This document shows, in pieces, positions 10,610 through 21,191 of a DNA stretch of 64,000 bases. Made by a program: the position numbers and the translations under genes. Under the pieces are notes generated by a model. The model searched no databases. It was not told the DNA's origin and was given only the letters and a program-made list of their open reading frames with translations. This DNA is from Cervus elaphus (Eukaryota; Chordata; Mammalia; Artiodactyla; Cervidae): assembly GCF_910594005.1 (NCBI RefSeq), contig NC_057842.1:63751277-63815276 (forward strand), read 5' to 3'. Each line of letters starts with the position of its first letter. The first letter of the stretch is position 1.

Positions 10610-11340
10610 TTTTTTTTTAAATCATCTCTCCCCAATCCTCTTTCCAATTCTAATATCTTATAATTCTGGTCCCTAGAATTCCAGCAATCATTTCATGGTA
10701 TTTTACTGCCAAATATGTTCTACCTCTGGCAATAGAAATAGCTAAACTTATTTGCTCCTCTAATCTCAAAATACAACGCTGTAAGTCCATAAGCCTCTCC
10801 AGCTGAGAGAGAAAAGATTCTCCCCATAACCAGATCCACTGACCACAGCCTTTAGTGAGGTTTGCTTATTTATTAAACGCTAACAAAAGGGATCTTCAAG
10901 TAAACGGAGCAATTACCCACATCATATCTCACAATGCATACACGTTCAGCAGGGCCCTGCTAAGTGTGATCTTTTGGTGAGGCAGAGGAAAGTTCCATGA
11001 ATATCATTTTCCCTATCTAGGGCAGACAGACTAACAGACCACAACATCATTTCACACTTGCTGTTTCTGTGGCTTTTCTTCTAAGACAATGAGTATCTAT
11101 AATAAGGGCCCATTTTCGCCAGAGCATCACAAAACTGCAAATAGCTCTGACAAGTGTGTCTGCTTTCCATCCATCCTCACTCATAGATGACAGTGTGATA
11201 CAACACCAGCTGGCACTTCCATGAGGTGGCAGAGCTATTATAGCTCAGCCAAGGCAGCAAGCGCCCCCCAACCTCCAGGATCAGCCACCCGCAGCCCTTC
11301 AAAGGCAGAGGACACCTTCAGTGTGATAGTTTACAGTGAA
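10610..11340. other. Unassigned sequence before the LTR
   Basis: No recognised feature. A C-rich patch at 11265-11300 and a few random frames are present. The sequence ends where the probable LTR begins. Confidence 0.35.
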
Positions 11341-11343
11341 CGA

Positions 11344-11936
11344 TGTCAGATTCGTGATCTCCAAAGGAGAGGATTTAGCTTCGGGACCAGGGTTGAGGCT
11401 TCAGACACTCAGAACTTCATGTGGCAAAAGTTTTATTACAGTGAAAAAGGAAACAGAGAAAGCTTCTGACATAGATGCCAGAAGGGAAACGGAGAGTGCC
11501 CCTCACTTGTCTTAGCAAGGGAGCTGCATACTTTTTCAACTGGTTATTAACAATAAATCAAAAGAAAGTGTCAAGGTTGCACACTTAAGAGACCCACTCC
11601 CACAATCTACATTTTAAGACGACGGGATTAGTCAGAAGGTTCTTAAGGAGAAGCTTATCCTCAAACAGGATACACTGTTGCTGTATAATCACCAGGACAG
11701 AGTTTAAGGAAAAACATACCCATGAGCAAAAATGAGTTGTTTTATTGTGTAATCATTAGCTCTGGGCTTGAAGGGGGAAAAAAAAAAAAAAACAAACACA
11801 CTTTATGTGACTAAGATGAAGGAATTAACATATTTGTCCTTTCTTCTCCTCCAGGGCTCCGGACCCCTTCTTCCTCCTCAGGGGCCCTGGATTCCTTATC
11901 AACCTACCTAATAATTAACTCTCTCAAGCACGCAGG
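11344..11936 (-). mobile_element. Probable solo LTR of an endogenous retrovirus
   Basis: About 590 bases with LTR architecture in reverse. Read on the minus strand it starts TGAGAGAG at 11936, has an AATAAA signal at 11437-11432, and ends in a short U5-like block closing ...GACA at 11344, so it has TG...CA ends. The sequence resembles ruminant class I ERV LTRs as I remember them. No gag, pol or env sequence adjoins it, so a solo LTR left by LTR-LTR recombination is likely. I could not find a clean 4-6 base target duplication (acga on the left, agca on the right). Confidence 0.6.
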
Positions 11937-11939
11937 ACC

Positions 11940-12080
11940 TGAATGTGGTCCCAGTCCACCTCGTACCCCGACCAGCACAGCAAGGTAATCCACCAGTGTT
12001 GGTCAGCATCTAGCGCCTTGCACCAAAGGCTGCCTGCAGTCAGCCGCAATTGTTCAGTCACTGTATTTCAGATCTTCTGC
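11940..12080. other. Unassigned sequence
   Basis: A short spacer between the LTR and a MIR, with no feature recognised. Confidence 0.35.
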
Positions 12081-12084
12081 TTTG

Positions 12085-12215
12085 CACAGAAAACACAGCT
12101 GAAAAGAGCAAGCACTATGAATCAGACAGACTTGACTCCGATGCTTACCAAGTCTTGTGAACTTGGACAAGTTCTGCTAAATAAGTGTGTGAGATTCAGC
12201 CTGTAGGGACTAAAG
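12085..12215 (+). mobile_element. MIR SINE fragment
   Basis: A MIR-like core with 'gcaagcactatgaatcagac', 'agtcttgtgaacttggacaa' and 'gtgtgtgagattcagcctgt' in MIR order. It is diverged and lacks the 3' end. Confidence 0.6.
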
Positions 12216-12734
12216 CAAGACTTCTCGCTCTGCCCATTTTGATGTAGGGAAATCGCTCTTTTGCTGTTGTTGTTGTGTTTGGTTTTTGAATAATAAATAC
12301 AGTTATCACAGGCTCTCACTCCATCCTGAATACCCATCCAAACTGTGGTAGACTTTCAGTTTCTGTTTCAATTATTTTTGTATAGTTGATATTTTTAATG
12401 ATTGCTTTTATCCTTTTCCAGAGATGAAAGTATACTACCTACAGAATATCCTTTTTAAGACTTTGATTCTTACATGCCCCTCTAGGAGCACTGACATTCA
12501 CTGGAAATCAAAAAGTTCTACCATAAAGTATATACATGTGCTTGTTAATTAAAAAATCAGAGTATAGTAAGTACACATTCAAAAAGAAATCTGAGACAGT
12601 GAAATACACAGGAGCAAAGTCTCAGAGAATGAACGGATGATGCCTTTCAGGATGGTTGAATGGCCTGAGAAGGCTGTTTGTGTTTAGTAAGTGTGATAAT
12701 CACGTGACCTCAGCTTCCGTGTGCTTTCTTTTCT

Positions 12735-12932
12735 TTAATGTTTATTTTTATTTATTTGTTTATTTATTTGGCTGCACTTGATCTTCACTGCAGCATGTGG
12801 GATCTTTAGCTACTTTATTAAAACTCTTAGTTGCAGCAGTTGGAATCTAGTTTCCCGACCAGGGATCCAACCCAGGCCCCCTGCTTTGGGAGTGAGAAGT
12901 CTTAGCCATTGGACCACAAAGGAAGTCCCCCA
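12735..12932 (-). mobile_element. CHR-type SINE, short form
   Basis: A shorter CHR variant in reverse: 'tatttatttggctgcacttg' at the left, the internal 'gcatgtgggatctttagc', then the reverse box sequences 'cccgaccagggatccaaccc' and 'ggaccacaaaggaagtcccc'. Flanks share a weak tgcttt, so the target duplication is not certain. Confidence 0.85.
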
Positions 12933-13144
12933 CATGCTTTGAAGTGAGAGAACTCCTGTCTCTCATCTTTGTCTGAGCCCTGCCTTGGGATTGGGAGTTT
13001 GTATGGGCTGTGGCTCAGAGATAGAGTGTCAATGACTTGGTAATAAAGAAATCTGAAAATATAATTTGTTTACCAATATGTCCAAATAGTTATATCAAAA
13101 CAGCTATGTCAGAATAACTCAAGCAAAATGTCCATTGCCCTTCT

Positions 13145-13210
13145 AGACAGTGCATGTATAGCACTAAGTATATGCTCAAGCATATGATAGATGCTCAGTA
13201 AATGGTGACC
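13145..13210 (+). mobile_element. MIR 3' end fragment
   Basis: Short match to the MIR tail: 'acagtgcatgtatagcacta' followed by 'tgatagatgctcagtaaatg'. It is too short for subfamily assignment. Confidence 0.5.
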
Positions 13211-13261
13211 ATCAGGATCGCTTTCCTTCACTGCTGCCACTCTAGATTCCCCGTTGTTGGT

Positions 13262-13450
13262 CGTCATGGTATTGTTGTTGCTAACTCGTGCCCAACTCTT
13301 TTGTGACCTCAGCCAGGGTCCTCTATCCATGGGATTCTCCAGGCAAAAATATTGGAGTGGATTGCCAGTGGATCTTCCCAACCCAGGGCTCACACCCATG
13401 TCTCCTGCCTTGGCAGGCAGATTCTTTACCACTGAGCCACCAGGGAAGCC
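13262..13450 (-). mobile_element. Bov-tA SINE
   Basis: Reverse Bov-tA, from 'gttgctaactcgtgcccaac' to 'gagccaccagggaagccc'. It sits head-to-tail with a second Bov-tA at 13484, separated only by a GGT run. Confidence 0.9.
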
Positions 13451-13460
13451 CATAGATTCC

Positions 13461-13480
13461 TGGTGGTGGTGGTGGTGGGT
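13461..13480. repeat. (GGT)n microsatellite
   Basis: Six ggt units lie exactly at the junction between two tandem Bov-tA SINEs, probably grown from the 3' tail of the second SINE. Confidence 0.9.
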
Positions 13481-13483
13481 TAG

Positions 13484-13701
13484 TTGCTAAGTTGTGTCCA
13501 ACTCTTGCAACCCCATGGACTGTAGTCCACCAGGCTCCTCTGTCCACGGGATTTCCCAGGCAAGAATACTGAGTAGGTTGCCATTTCCTTCTCCAGGGGA
13601 TCTTCCTGACTCAGGGGTTGAAACGGGGTCTCTAGCGTTACAGGCAGTCTCCTGCACTGCGGGCAGATTTCTTTACAGACTGAGCCACCAGGGCAGCCCT
13701 T
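13484..13701 (-). mobile_element. Bov-tA SINE
   Basis: A second reverse Bov-tA next to the one at 13262. The tRNA-like head is at the right ('gactgagccaccagggcag'). It has a small internal duplication of the 'tcctgcactgcgggcag' region relative to the usual form. Confidence 0.9.
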
Positions 13702-13704
13702 GTA

Positions 13705-14184
13705 CTGGCAACCAACTCAGTAGACAATCGCTAAGCACCTACTGTGCCCAGCGCTAGCCCAACACCTGCAAGAGTGGAGAAGAGCAAAGCTATCATCTCA
13801 CCAGCCAGCTCTTCTGATTTCCCTGGAGTCTTCCCTCCAGCTGACCCAGCAACATAAAACCTCTGCCAAGGCTGGCATAAGGGATGCAAGAACTGGCCTG
13901 GAATGTTTTGAGTTCCAACTCATTCATTATTGTGTTTTAATTCAGCAGCTGCTGCAATAGTGTGCCTTATTTTTAGAAGCTGAAAAATACAAGTAAGGGA
14001 AAAGAAAAGGTGCTTTTCCCTACAGAATTTTTTAACATTTAGAGAACAACCAAAGTTTAAAATTCAGGGGGATGTTCAGAGAAAATGGTAAAGATGAAAA
14101 AGATAGCTTTGTGCTTCCAATGCACTTTGGAAACAATTTTGGGAAAAAAATTAAAACATGTAATGTATAGACCTGGAGGGGAAT
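13705..14184. other. Unassigned sequence
   Basis: No gene or repeat is firmly recognised. The phrase 'aagcacctactgtgcccag' at about 13733 could be a scrap of MIR. Confidence 0.35.
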
Positions 14185-14198
14185 TAAAAGCTAAAACA

Positions 14199-14331
14199 GG
14201 AAGGAAATCCGAAACAGAGGAGACATGAGTATGGAATAGCTGATTCACTTTTCTGTACAGCAGAAACTAGCAACATTGTAAAGCAACTATACTACAATAA
14301 AAATTAATTTTAAAAAGTAAATAAAAATAAA
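14199..14331 (+). mobile_element. Tiny L1 3' insertion with 14-bp target duplication
   Basis: Only about 130 bases of an L1 3' end are present: 'gctgattcacttttctgtac', 'ctatactacaataaaaatta' and an A-rich tail. It is flanked by identical taaaagctaaaaca at 14185-14198 and 14332-14345. This is a severely 5'-truncated insertion. Confidence 0.88.
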
Positions 14332-14345
14332 TAAAAGCTAAAACA

Positions 14346-15355
14346 TCATGGATATCTGGTGCCTCTAAAATTCCTACAGAGCCAGGATACTTGATTAAGA
14401 GTTGATGGAATTTGTTTGTGACAACGAGCCAAGTCTGTCCAGGTATTTATGATGAGACATGCTTTTCATTACATTTGGGGACCTAATTGGTTACAGAAAA
14501 AAAATCTGCTTTCAGACTAAAGAAAACCTTCTACAAATCCAGACTTTGAATATTTGTTAAAACATGGGAAATATAGACAATCTCAATAACTAAAGGGGAG
14601 GGGAAATTAGGAAATCACAATCCGTATTTAAACTTTGTAGTCTGGTTATAAATCCACAGTATTTTTTAAAATTTTTGAGACTGGAGAAAAGCGTTAGCAG
14701 AGTATCGACACATAAAAGGAGGTCCGAAAACTCAAGCAAACCAGACACCAAGAGAGTCCAGATTTCAAAGAATACAAAGGTAGTGAGTAACTATTCAGAA
14801 CTGAGACAAAGTCAGAGTCTAGAGGAAGAGACGCGATGCATCTAGGTTTTCTGGGGCATGAGGTTCGCACACCTGAGGATGGGGAGATCCCTTGTAAAAG
14901 AAAAAAATTAAAATTAAAAAATTTTTTAAATTAAAACTAAAAATACAAAATTAGGTCCAGGGCTTTGGAAGGGGCCTAGGCAAGAGAGGGGCCTGAAACT
15001 TATGTTTCTTAGCTTCACAGTAAATCTACCACAAATTAAGACAGAGAGAAAAAAGTTTCATGGATCAGGATTCAGAGGCCAAAAATTCTCAGCTTGACCC
15101 TCTCATGGATACTTTATGGAGTGAGTTCTTGATTCTCACTGATCTTCCATTTCTAACCTGGGGAGTGGTACTTGCAATCTATGGAACAATGTAAAACAGA
15201 AAAACCTTAGAATGATAATGGAAATGACTTGAAGGGGCTTGTAGTTTGAGATACACCTATGAATCATTAAGGATAATTGGGGCCCCAACATCCCTTTTTC
15301 TCTATAATTTTTATTTGTGTTATTGAATAATTTATATATCTCTGCATTCAATTAT
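14346..15355. other. Unassigned sequence
   Basis: About 1 kb without recognised genes or repeats. A short A/T low-complexity run lies at 14898-14950. Open frames are short and look random. Confidence 0.4.
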
Positions 15356-15359
15356 TTAT

Positions 15360-15590
15360 GTAATCACCTAACAACATTTATTGAACTTTTACTATACGTC
15401 AGCTATTATGCTAAGTGTTGGGAATACTAAAGTCAAAAGGTAAGGTTCCTGCTCCTTGTGGGGCTTCATTTACATTGAGAGTAAGAAAATGAGAAGTGAA
15501 TAAGAAACAACTACAGCATAATGCTAATGGTAATACCCATGAGGAAAATAAAGCAGGATAATGGAACAAGGAGGCATTTGTTACTTTACT
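15360..15590 (+). mobile_element. Old mammalian repeat (MIR-like head, unnamed body)
   Basis: It begins with the widespread 'acatttattgaacttttact' phrase and continues with 'gctaagtgttgggaatacta' and a gain-of-copy style body that also occurs at 40245 and 56030. I recognise it as an old dispersed repeat and cannot name the family with certainty. Confidence 0.45.
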
Positions 15591-15731
15591 TTCTATAACA
15601 TCCTCATTGTAAGAGATACAAAGGTGAAGGAAATGAATTGTGACCCTCAGGGTGCTTATCTAGTAGAATGAAACAAACTACCATGTGAGGAGGGCAGGAA
15701 GGGTCAAATATTTTAAGAGAGAGCGAAGATA

Positions 15732-15920
15732 AGTGAAAGTGAAAGTCACTCAGTCATGTCTGACTCTTTGTTACCCCATGGACTTAGTCCATGGAATTCT
15801 CCAGGCCAGAATACTGGAGTGGGTAGCCTTTCCCTTCTCTCGGAGATCTTCCCAACCCAGGACTCGAACCAGGGTCTCCTGCATAGCAGGCGGATTCCTT
15901 ACCAACTGAGCTCTGAGGGA
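15732..15920 (-). mobile_element. Bov-A type SINE
   Basis: Reverse Bov-A/Bov-tA form with the 'gtgaaagtgaaagtcactca' 3' head and the variant 'atggaattctccaggccag', ending in a diverged 'ccaactgagctctgaggga'. The variant ('ggccagaatactggagtggg') matches the copies at 25173 and 63727, so these probably share a subfamily. Confidence 0.88.
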
Positions 15921-16025
15921 GAGATAGAAGATAGGGGACTTAAATTTTCAAAGAAAAGGGGAAGAATAAGAAAGCTTACCCAACAGAGTTGACATCTGAG
16001 CTAGGGTTCAAAGGATAGACAGGAT

Positions 16026-16360
16026 TTTTGTTTAATAATTCCATTTATTTATTTCTTTGTTGTGCTGAGTCTTTGTTACTGTGTGGGTTTTTTCTAGTTG
16101 CAGTGAGCTGGGGCTATCTCTAGTTGCAGAGCACAGGTTTCTCATTGTTGAGGCTTCTCTTGTTGCTGAATATGGGCTTTAGGTGCTTGGGCTTCAGTAG
16201 TTGCAGTTCCCGGGCTCCAGAGCTGCACAGGCTCAATCGTTGTGGCACATGGGCCTAGTTGCTCCAAGGAATGTGAAATCTTCCCAGATCAGGGATCAAA
16301 CCCATGTCTCCAACACAGGCAGGCAGATTCTTTACCACTGAGCCACCAGAAATGCCCCAA
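16026..16360 (-). mobile_element. CHR-type SINE
   Basis: Full-length CHR SINE in reverse, with 'agttgcagtgagctggggct', 'ggcttcagtagttgcag' and reverse box sequences ending in 'gagccaccagaaatgcccc'. The flanks share gacagg-a-tttt-like repeats (about 16016-16025 and 16364-16373), an imperfect target duplication. Confidence 0.88.
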
Positions 16361-16374
16361 GATGGACAGGTTTT

Positions 16375-17240
16375 ACCCAGACAATTACAGGTGTGGGAGG
16401 AATAACATACGCCATATGAATATCTAAGACGCTGAAGTTTAAATATTCAAAATTCAGTGGGATGACATCACTACTCAAAATCAACATCTTTAAATGCCCA
16501 CTCAGAATATTTTAGTATTTTGGTTTCTTAGAATGTCATCTATATATTTCACATAGCTACAGAACCTTCAGGAGAAAACTTATTACCGTTCATTTTTAAC
16601 AGATGTATAAGCAAGAGCCACTCAAGTATATATCAGCATTATTTTTCATTAAGTGTGGCTTAGTTACACAGTTTGCTAATTAAGTTGCAGTTTATCAACA
16701 TGCTGAAACTGTTTCCAGTGTCAAAAGCTCATTTGCATTGCTGAATAACCTTAATGTTATTTATTTTTGAGAGCATCTTAAAGGTTGGAGTTGCAAGGAT
16801 ATTTGCCTGCAAGCCAAGATAATTTGAAGATAAGGTTGACATGATATTTTAAATTGTACTGAAACATATTGGGGGGAAATGAAATTATCTTTTCCATCAA
16901 GATAGAAGGTCCCTTCCATGACCCACCATCCACAACTTTAATAAATCTTTTTTTTTTTCCTATTGACTATTCTTTGAAATTGAAGATGTAAATCTAATAA
17001 GAGCTCCATCATTCAAAAGGTGTGGAGGGGTGGTTCTAATTCTGAAACATCTCCCCTTCTCCACATCAAGTATGAAAAAAGAATCCACTTTGGGGTGTTG
17101 TTACTTTTTTATTGTGATGTTGCTCTTTATTGCTGTTGCTATTGTTGTTTGTTTTGTTTGTTTTCATGACAACAGAGACAAAGACATTATCAAACATTCC
17201 TTTCCAAATTAAGACTGCTACTCGAATCTATATTCTAGTT
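16375..17240. other. Unassigned AT-rich sequence
   Basis: No gene or repeat is recognised. A poly(T) run lies at 16949-16959, and TTG/TTTG-rich low-complexity sequence at 17125-17165 leads into the purine tract. Confidence 0.4.
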
Positions 17241-17241
17241 C

Positions 17242-17345
17242 TAGGAAGAAAGAAAGAAAGAAAGGAAAGGAGGGAAGGAAGGGAGAGGGTAGGATGGGAG
17301 AGGAAGGCAAGGAAAAGAAGGAAGGAAGAAAAGAATGAAAGACTT
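17242..17345. repeat. (GAAA/GGAA)n purine tract
   Basis: About 100 bases of almost pure purine on the plus strand (gaaagaaagaaagg, ggaaggaagg units). It is a simple repeat and the strand-mirror counterpart in composition of the tract at 7705. Confidence 0.9.
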
Positions 17346-17449
17346 GGCAGCCTATAAACCTGCTCTAGAAATACGTAGCAAATTAAGTCCCTATTCAAAG
17401 AAAGAAATTTTCCTCCTTTTATTTTCTTCTCAAACACAACCCTTATCAG

Positions 17450-17906
17450 TTCAGTTCAGTTGCTCAGTCGTTTCCAGCTCAGGGACCCCATGGGCTGCAG
17501 CACGCCAGGCTTTCCTACCACCAGCTTCTGGAGCCTGCTCAAACTCATGTCCATCGAGTCAGTGATGCCATCCAACCATCTCATCTCCTGTCGTCCCCTT
17601 CTCCTCCTGCCTTCAGTCTTTCCCAGCATCAGGGTCTTTTCCAATGAGTCAGTTCTTCACATCAGGTGGCCAAAATATTGGAGTTTCAGCTTCAGAATCA
17701 GTCCTTCCAAAGAATATTCAGGACTGATTTCCTTTAGGATGGACTGGTTGGATCTCCTTGCAGTCCAAAGGACTCTCAGGAGTCTTCTCCAACACCACAG
17801 TTCAAAAGCATCAATTCTTCAGCGCTCAGCTTTCTTTATAGTAGAACTCTCACATCCATACATGACTACTGGAAAAACCATAGCTTTAACTAGACGGATC
17901 TTTGTC
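17450..17906 (-). mobile_element. BovB LINE 3' fragment
   Basis: Reverse BovB, about 460 bases. The 3' end carries the ttcagttcagttgctcag tail, followed by the C-terminal coding and 3' region, and it stops at about 17906 within the reverse-transcriptase region. It is a severely 5'-truncated insertion. Stops and small indels break the open frames. Confidence 0.88.
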
Positions 17907-17909
17907 ACA

Positions 17910-18950
17910 AATGCCCTGCTCAGTTACTTTCTTTTGTTGCTATGATGATGGTGAGGGTGCTAGTCACGGTGTCTGGTGTTCCAGCCACATTCAGCTCTGG
18001 TCGTAATGAGTATGACAAAATCTAAAAGTGAGGCATGCCTGACTTTAGCAATACCACCAGGGGAAAGAATATTGTACCAGATCCAGGTTACACGGCATTA
18101 AGAAAACAACCAGGGCTGACCTCAGCAGTGCAGTCAAAATACCCAGAGATCCAGTGGAGCAAGGAACTCATCGGAGGGTGAGACTTCAGGGTCTCTCATT
18201 GTTGCCGAGAGACAGCTTCACAGTTTATCACTGTGCCGGCAAGTTCTGCTATCATGGGCACCCACTGTCTACTCTTTAACAAGCACAGTTAAGACAAAAA
18301 TCCTACTTTTTATTATGATTAGCCATCCAACTGCTAATATACTTCCTGCTTAGAAACTGGAGTGTCCTTGTCCCATGGTGGGGACAGGGAGATATCACTA
18401 CAAAAATATGGGAAGAAAGCCAGGAGCTGGTGGCCAGAAATTTAGAAACTGCTATAGTGACATTTCATTTGTTTTCCATTTGAGAGGCAAAAGTCACTTT
18501 AAATCATTTCTCCTCATCATAATAGAGTTCACAAGCTTGCTAATGAAATACTTTCTTCTAAAATATTTTCTAACCAACAAAATTTCTTCTCTGGGTTAAT
18601 GAACAAAGACAAAATGCTGTCCCAAGAATGAAAATGGCAAAAAGTGCTTGAGTTGTCAAGAGAAGAGAAAGGGAGTGAGGTTAGAGTTCCATTTAACCTT
18701 ATCTTGCAGTCACAGAGAATCAGTTGCAAGGAAATTTCTAGAACAGGATGCAAGTTTCCAAAAAAGTCCAACCATGAGTCTGCATGTCCCAGGAGTGATA
18801 ACTGGCCTCACTTCTAAGCCCCCACTCCCCACCAGTGCTCACAGCCTGCCCTGCTCTCCTCTGGTGCTCCAGGGTCCTCTTCAGCCTTCACTTGCTTTAG
18901 TCACCTTTCTTTCCCAAGCTTCATCCCTAACTCACTGCCTGGATCTCCAG
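17910..18950. other. Unassigned sequence
   Basis: About 1 kb in which no gene or repeat is recognised. Near its right end, at 18952-18965, two overlapping octamer motifs occur as atttgcatttgcat. Confidence 0.4.
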
Positions 18951-18984
18951 GATTTGCATTTGCATGTGAGGGCCTATCTTTGTG

Positions 18985-19155
18985 ACCCCGTGAAATGTAG
19001 CCCGCCAGACTCCTCTGTCCATGGATTTCCCAGGCAAGAATATTGGAGCAGGTTGCCATTTCCTACCCCAGAGGACCTTCCTGACCCAGAGACCAAACTC
19101 CAGCCTCTTGCATCTTCTGCATGAGCATGCAGATTCTTTACCACTCATCTGCAGG
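18985..19155 (-). mobile_element. Bov-tA SINE, diverged
   Basis: Reverse Bov-tA with 'gtgaccccgtgaaatgtagc', 'aagaatattggagcaggttg' and a degraded tRNA head ('attctttaccactcatctgc'). It is older or more mutated than most copies here. Confidence 0.82.
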
Positions 19156-19209
19156 ATTACAGGCCCCAGAATTCCCACTCTGTCCATATCTGGGGACATT
19201 GAGGTACTT

Positions 19210-19254
19210 CATCTTTTTAATATTTATTTATTTGGCTGCATTTAGTCTTAGTTG
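19210..19254 (-). mobile_element. CHR SINE, left half (split by BovB)
   Basis: The 'ttaatatttatttatttggc' and 'tgcatttagtcttagttg' start of a reverse CHR SINE stops abruptly at 19254. Its other half begins at 23149. The shared 11-mer agtcttagttg (19244-19254 and 23149-23159) is the target duplication made by the BovB insertion. Confidence 0.88.
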
Positions 19255-19261
19255 AATGAAA

Positions 19262-20367
19262 TGTTTCCAAGGTATCTCTAATTTTCTTGACAAGATCTCT
19301 AGTCTTTCCCATTCTGTTCTTTTCCTCTATTTCTTTGCAATGATCGCTGAGGAAGGTTTTCTTATCTCTCCTTGCTATTCTTTGGAACTCTGCATTAAAA
19401 TGGGACTATCTTTCCTTTTCTCCTTTGCTTATCACTTCTCTTCTTTTCACAGCTATTTGCAAGGCCTCCTCAGACAGCCATTTTGCTTTTTTGCATTTCT
19501 TTTCCACAGGGAGGGTCTTGATTACTGTCTCCTGTACAATGTCACGAACCTCCATCCATAGTTCATCAGGCACTCTGTCTATCAGATCTAGTCCCTTAAA
19601 TCGATTTCTCACTTTCACTGTATAATCATAAGGCATTTGATTTAGGTCACACCTGAATGGCCTAGTGGTTTTCCCTACTTTCTTCAATTTAAGTCTGAAT
19701 TTGGCAATAAGGAGTATATGATCTGAGCCATAGTCAGCTCCGGTCTTGTTTTTGCTGACTGTATAGAGCTTCTCCATCTTTGGCTGCAAAGAATATAATC
19801 AATCTGATTTCAGTGTTGACCATCTGGTGATGTCCATGTGTAGAGTCTTCTCTTGTGTTATTGGAAGAGGGTGTTTTCTATGACCAGTGCATTCTCTTGG
19901 CAAAACTCTATTAGCCTTTGCCCTGCTTCATTCCGTACTCCAAGGCCAAATTTGCCTGTTACTCCAAATGTTTCTTGACTTCCTACTTTTGCATTCCAGT
20001 CTCCTATAATGAAAAGGACATGTTTTTTGGGTATTAGTTCTAAAAGGTCTTGTGGGCCTTCATAGAACCGTTCAACTTCAGCTTCTTCAGCATTACTGGT
20101 TGGGGCATAGACTTGGATTACCATGATATTGAATGGTTTGCCTTGGAAATGGACAGAGATCATTCTGTCGTTTTTGAGATTGCATCCAAGTACTGCATTT
20201 TGGACTCTTTTGTTGACCATGATGGCTACTCCATTTCTTCTAAGGGATTCCTGCCCACAGTAGTGGATGTAATGGTCATCTGAGTTAAATTCACCCATTC
20301 CAGTCCATCTTAGTTTGCTGATTCCTAGAATGTCATCGTTCACTCTTGCCATCTCCTGTTTGACCAC
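19262..20367 (-). pseudogene. BovB endonuclease domain, inverted
   Basis: On the minus strand two open blocks (20367-19858 and 19789-19406) encode an apurinic-like endonuclease. Visible features are a DILGISKLRW-type start, the catalytic-Asp segment IGDWNAKVG, and the YGSDH segment with the terminal catalytic His. A frame break near 19790-19858 and a stop toward 19380 disable it. In BovB this domain nicks target DNA for target-primed reverse transcription. It is separated from its reverse transcriptase by the inversion. Confidence 0.85.
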
Positions 20368-21191
20368 TTACAATTTACCTTGATTCATGGACCTAACATT
20401 CCAGGTTCCTATGCAATATTGCTGTTTACGGCATCAGACCTTGCTTCTACTACCAGTCATATTCACAGCTGGGTATTGTTTTTGCTTTGGCTCCATTCCT
20501 TCATTATTTCTAGAGTTATTTCTCCACTGATCTCCAGTAGTATATTGGGAACCTACCAAGACAGAAATGATATGGAGCTAACAGAAGCAGAAGATATTAA
20601 GAAAAGGTGGCAAGAATACACAGAAGAACTGTACAAAAAAGATCTTCATGATCCAGATAATCATGATGGTGTGATCACTCACCTAGAGCCAGACATCCTG
20701 GAATGTGAAGTCAAGTGGGCCTTGGGAAGCATCACTACAAACAGTTAGTGAAAGCGATGGAATTCCAGTTGAGCTATTTCAAATCCTAAAAGATGATGCT
20801 GTGAATGTGCTGCACTCAATATGCCAGCAAATTTGGAAAACTCAGCAGTGGCCACAGGCCTGGAAAAGGTCAGTTTTCATTCCAATCCCAAAGAAAGGCA
20901 ATGCCAAGGAATGCTCAAACTACTGCACAATTGCACTCATCTCACACGCTAGAAAAGTAATGCTCATAATTCTCCAAGCCAGGCTTCTGCAGCACATGAA
21001 CCGTGAACTTCCAAATGTTCAAGTTGGTTTTAGAAAAGGCAGAGGAACCAGAGATCAAATTGCCAACATCTGCTAGATTCTCGAAAAAGCAAGAGAGTTC
21101 CAGAAAAACATTTATTTCTGCTTATTGACTATGCCCAAGCCTTTGACTGTGTAGATCAACAAACTGTGGAAAATTCTAAAAGAGATGGGAA

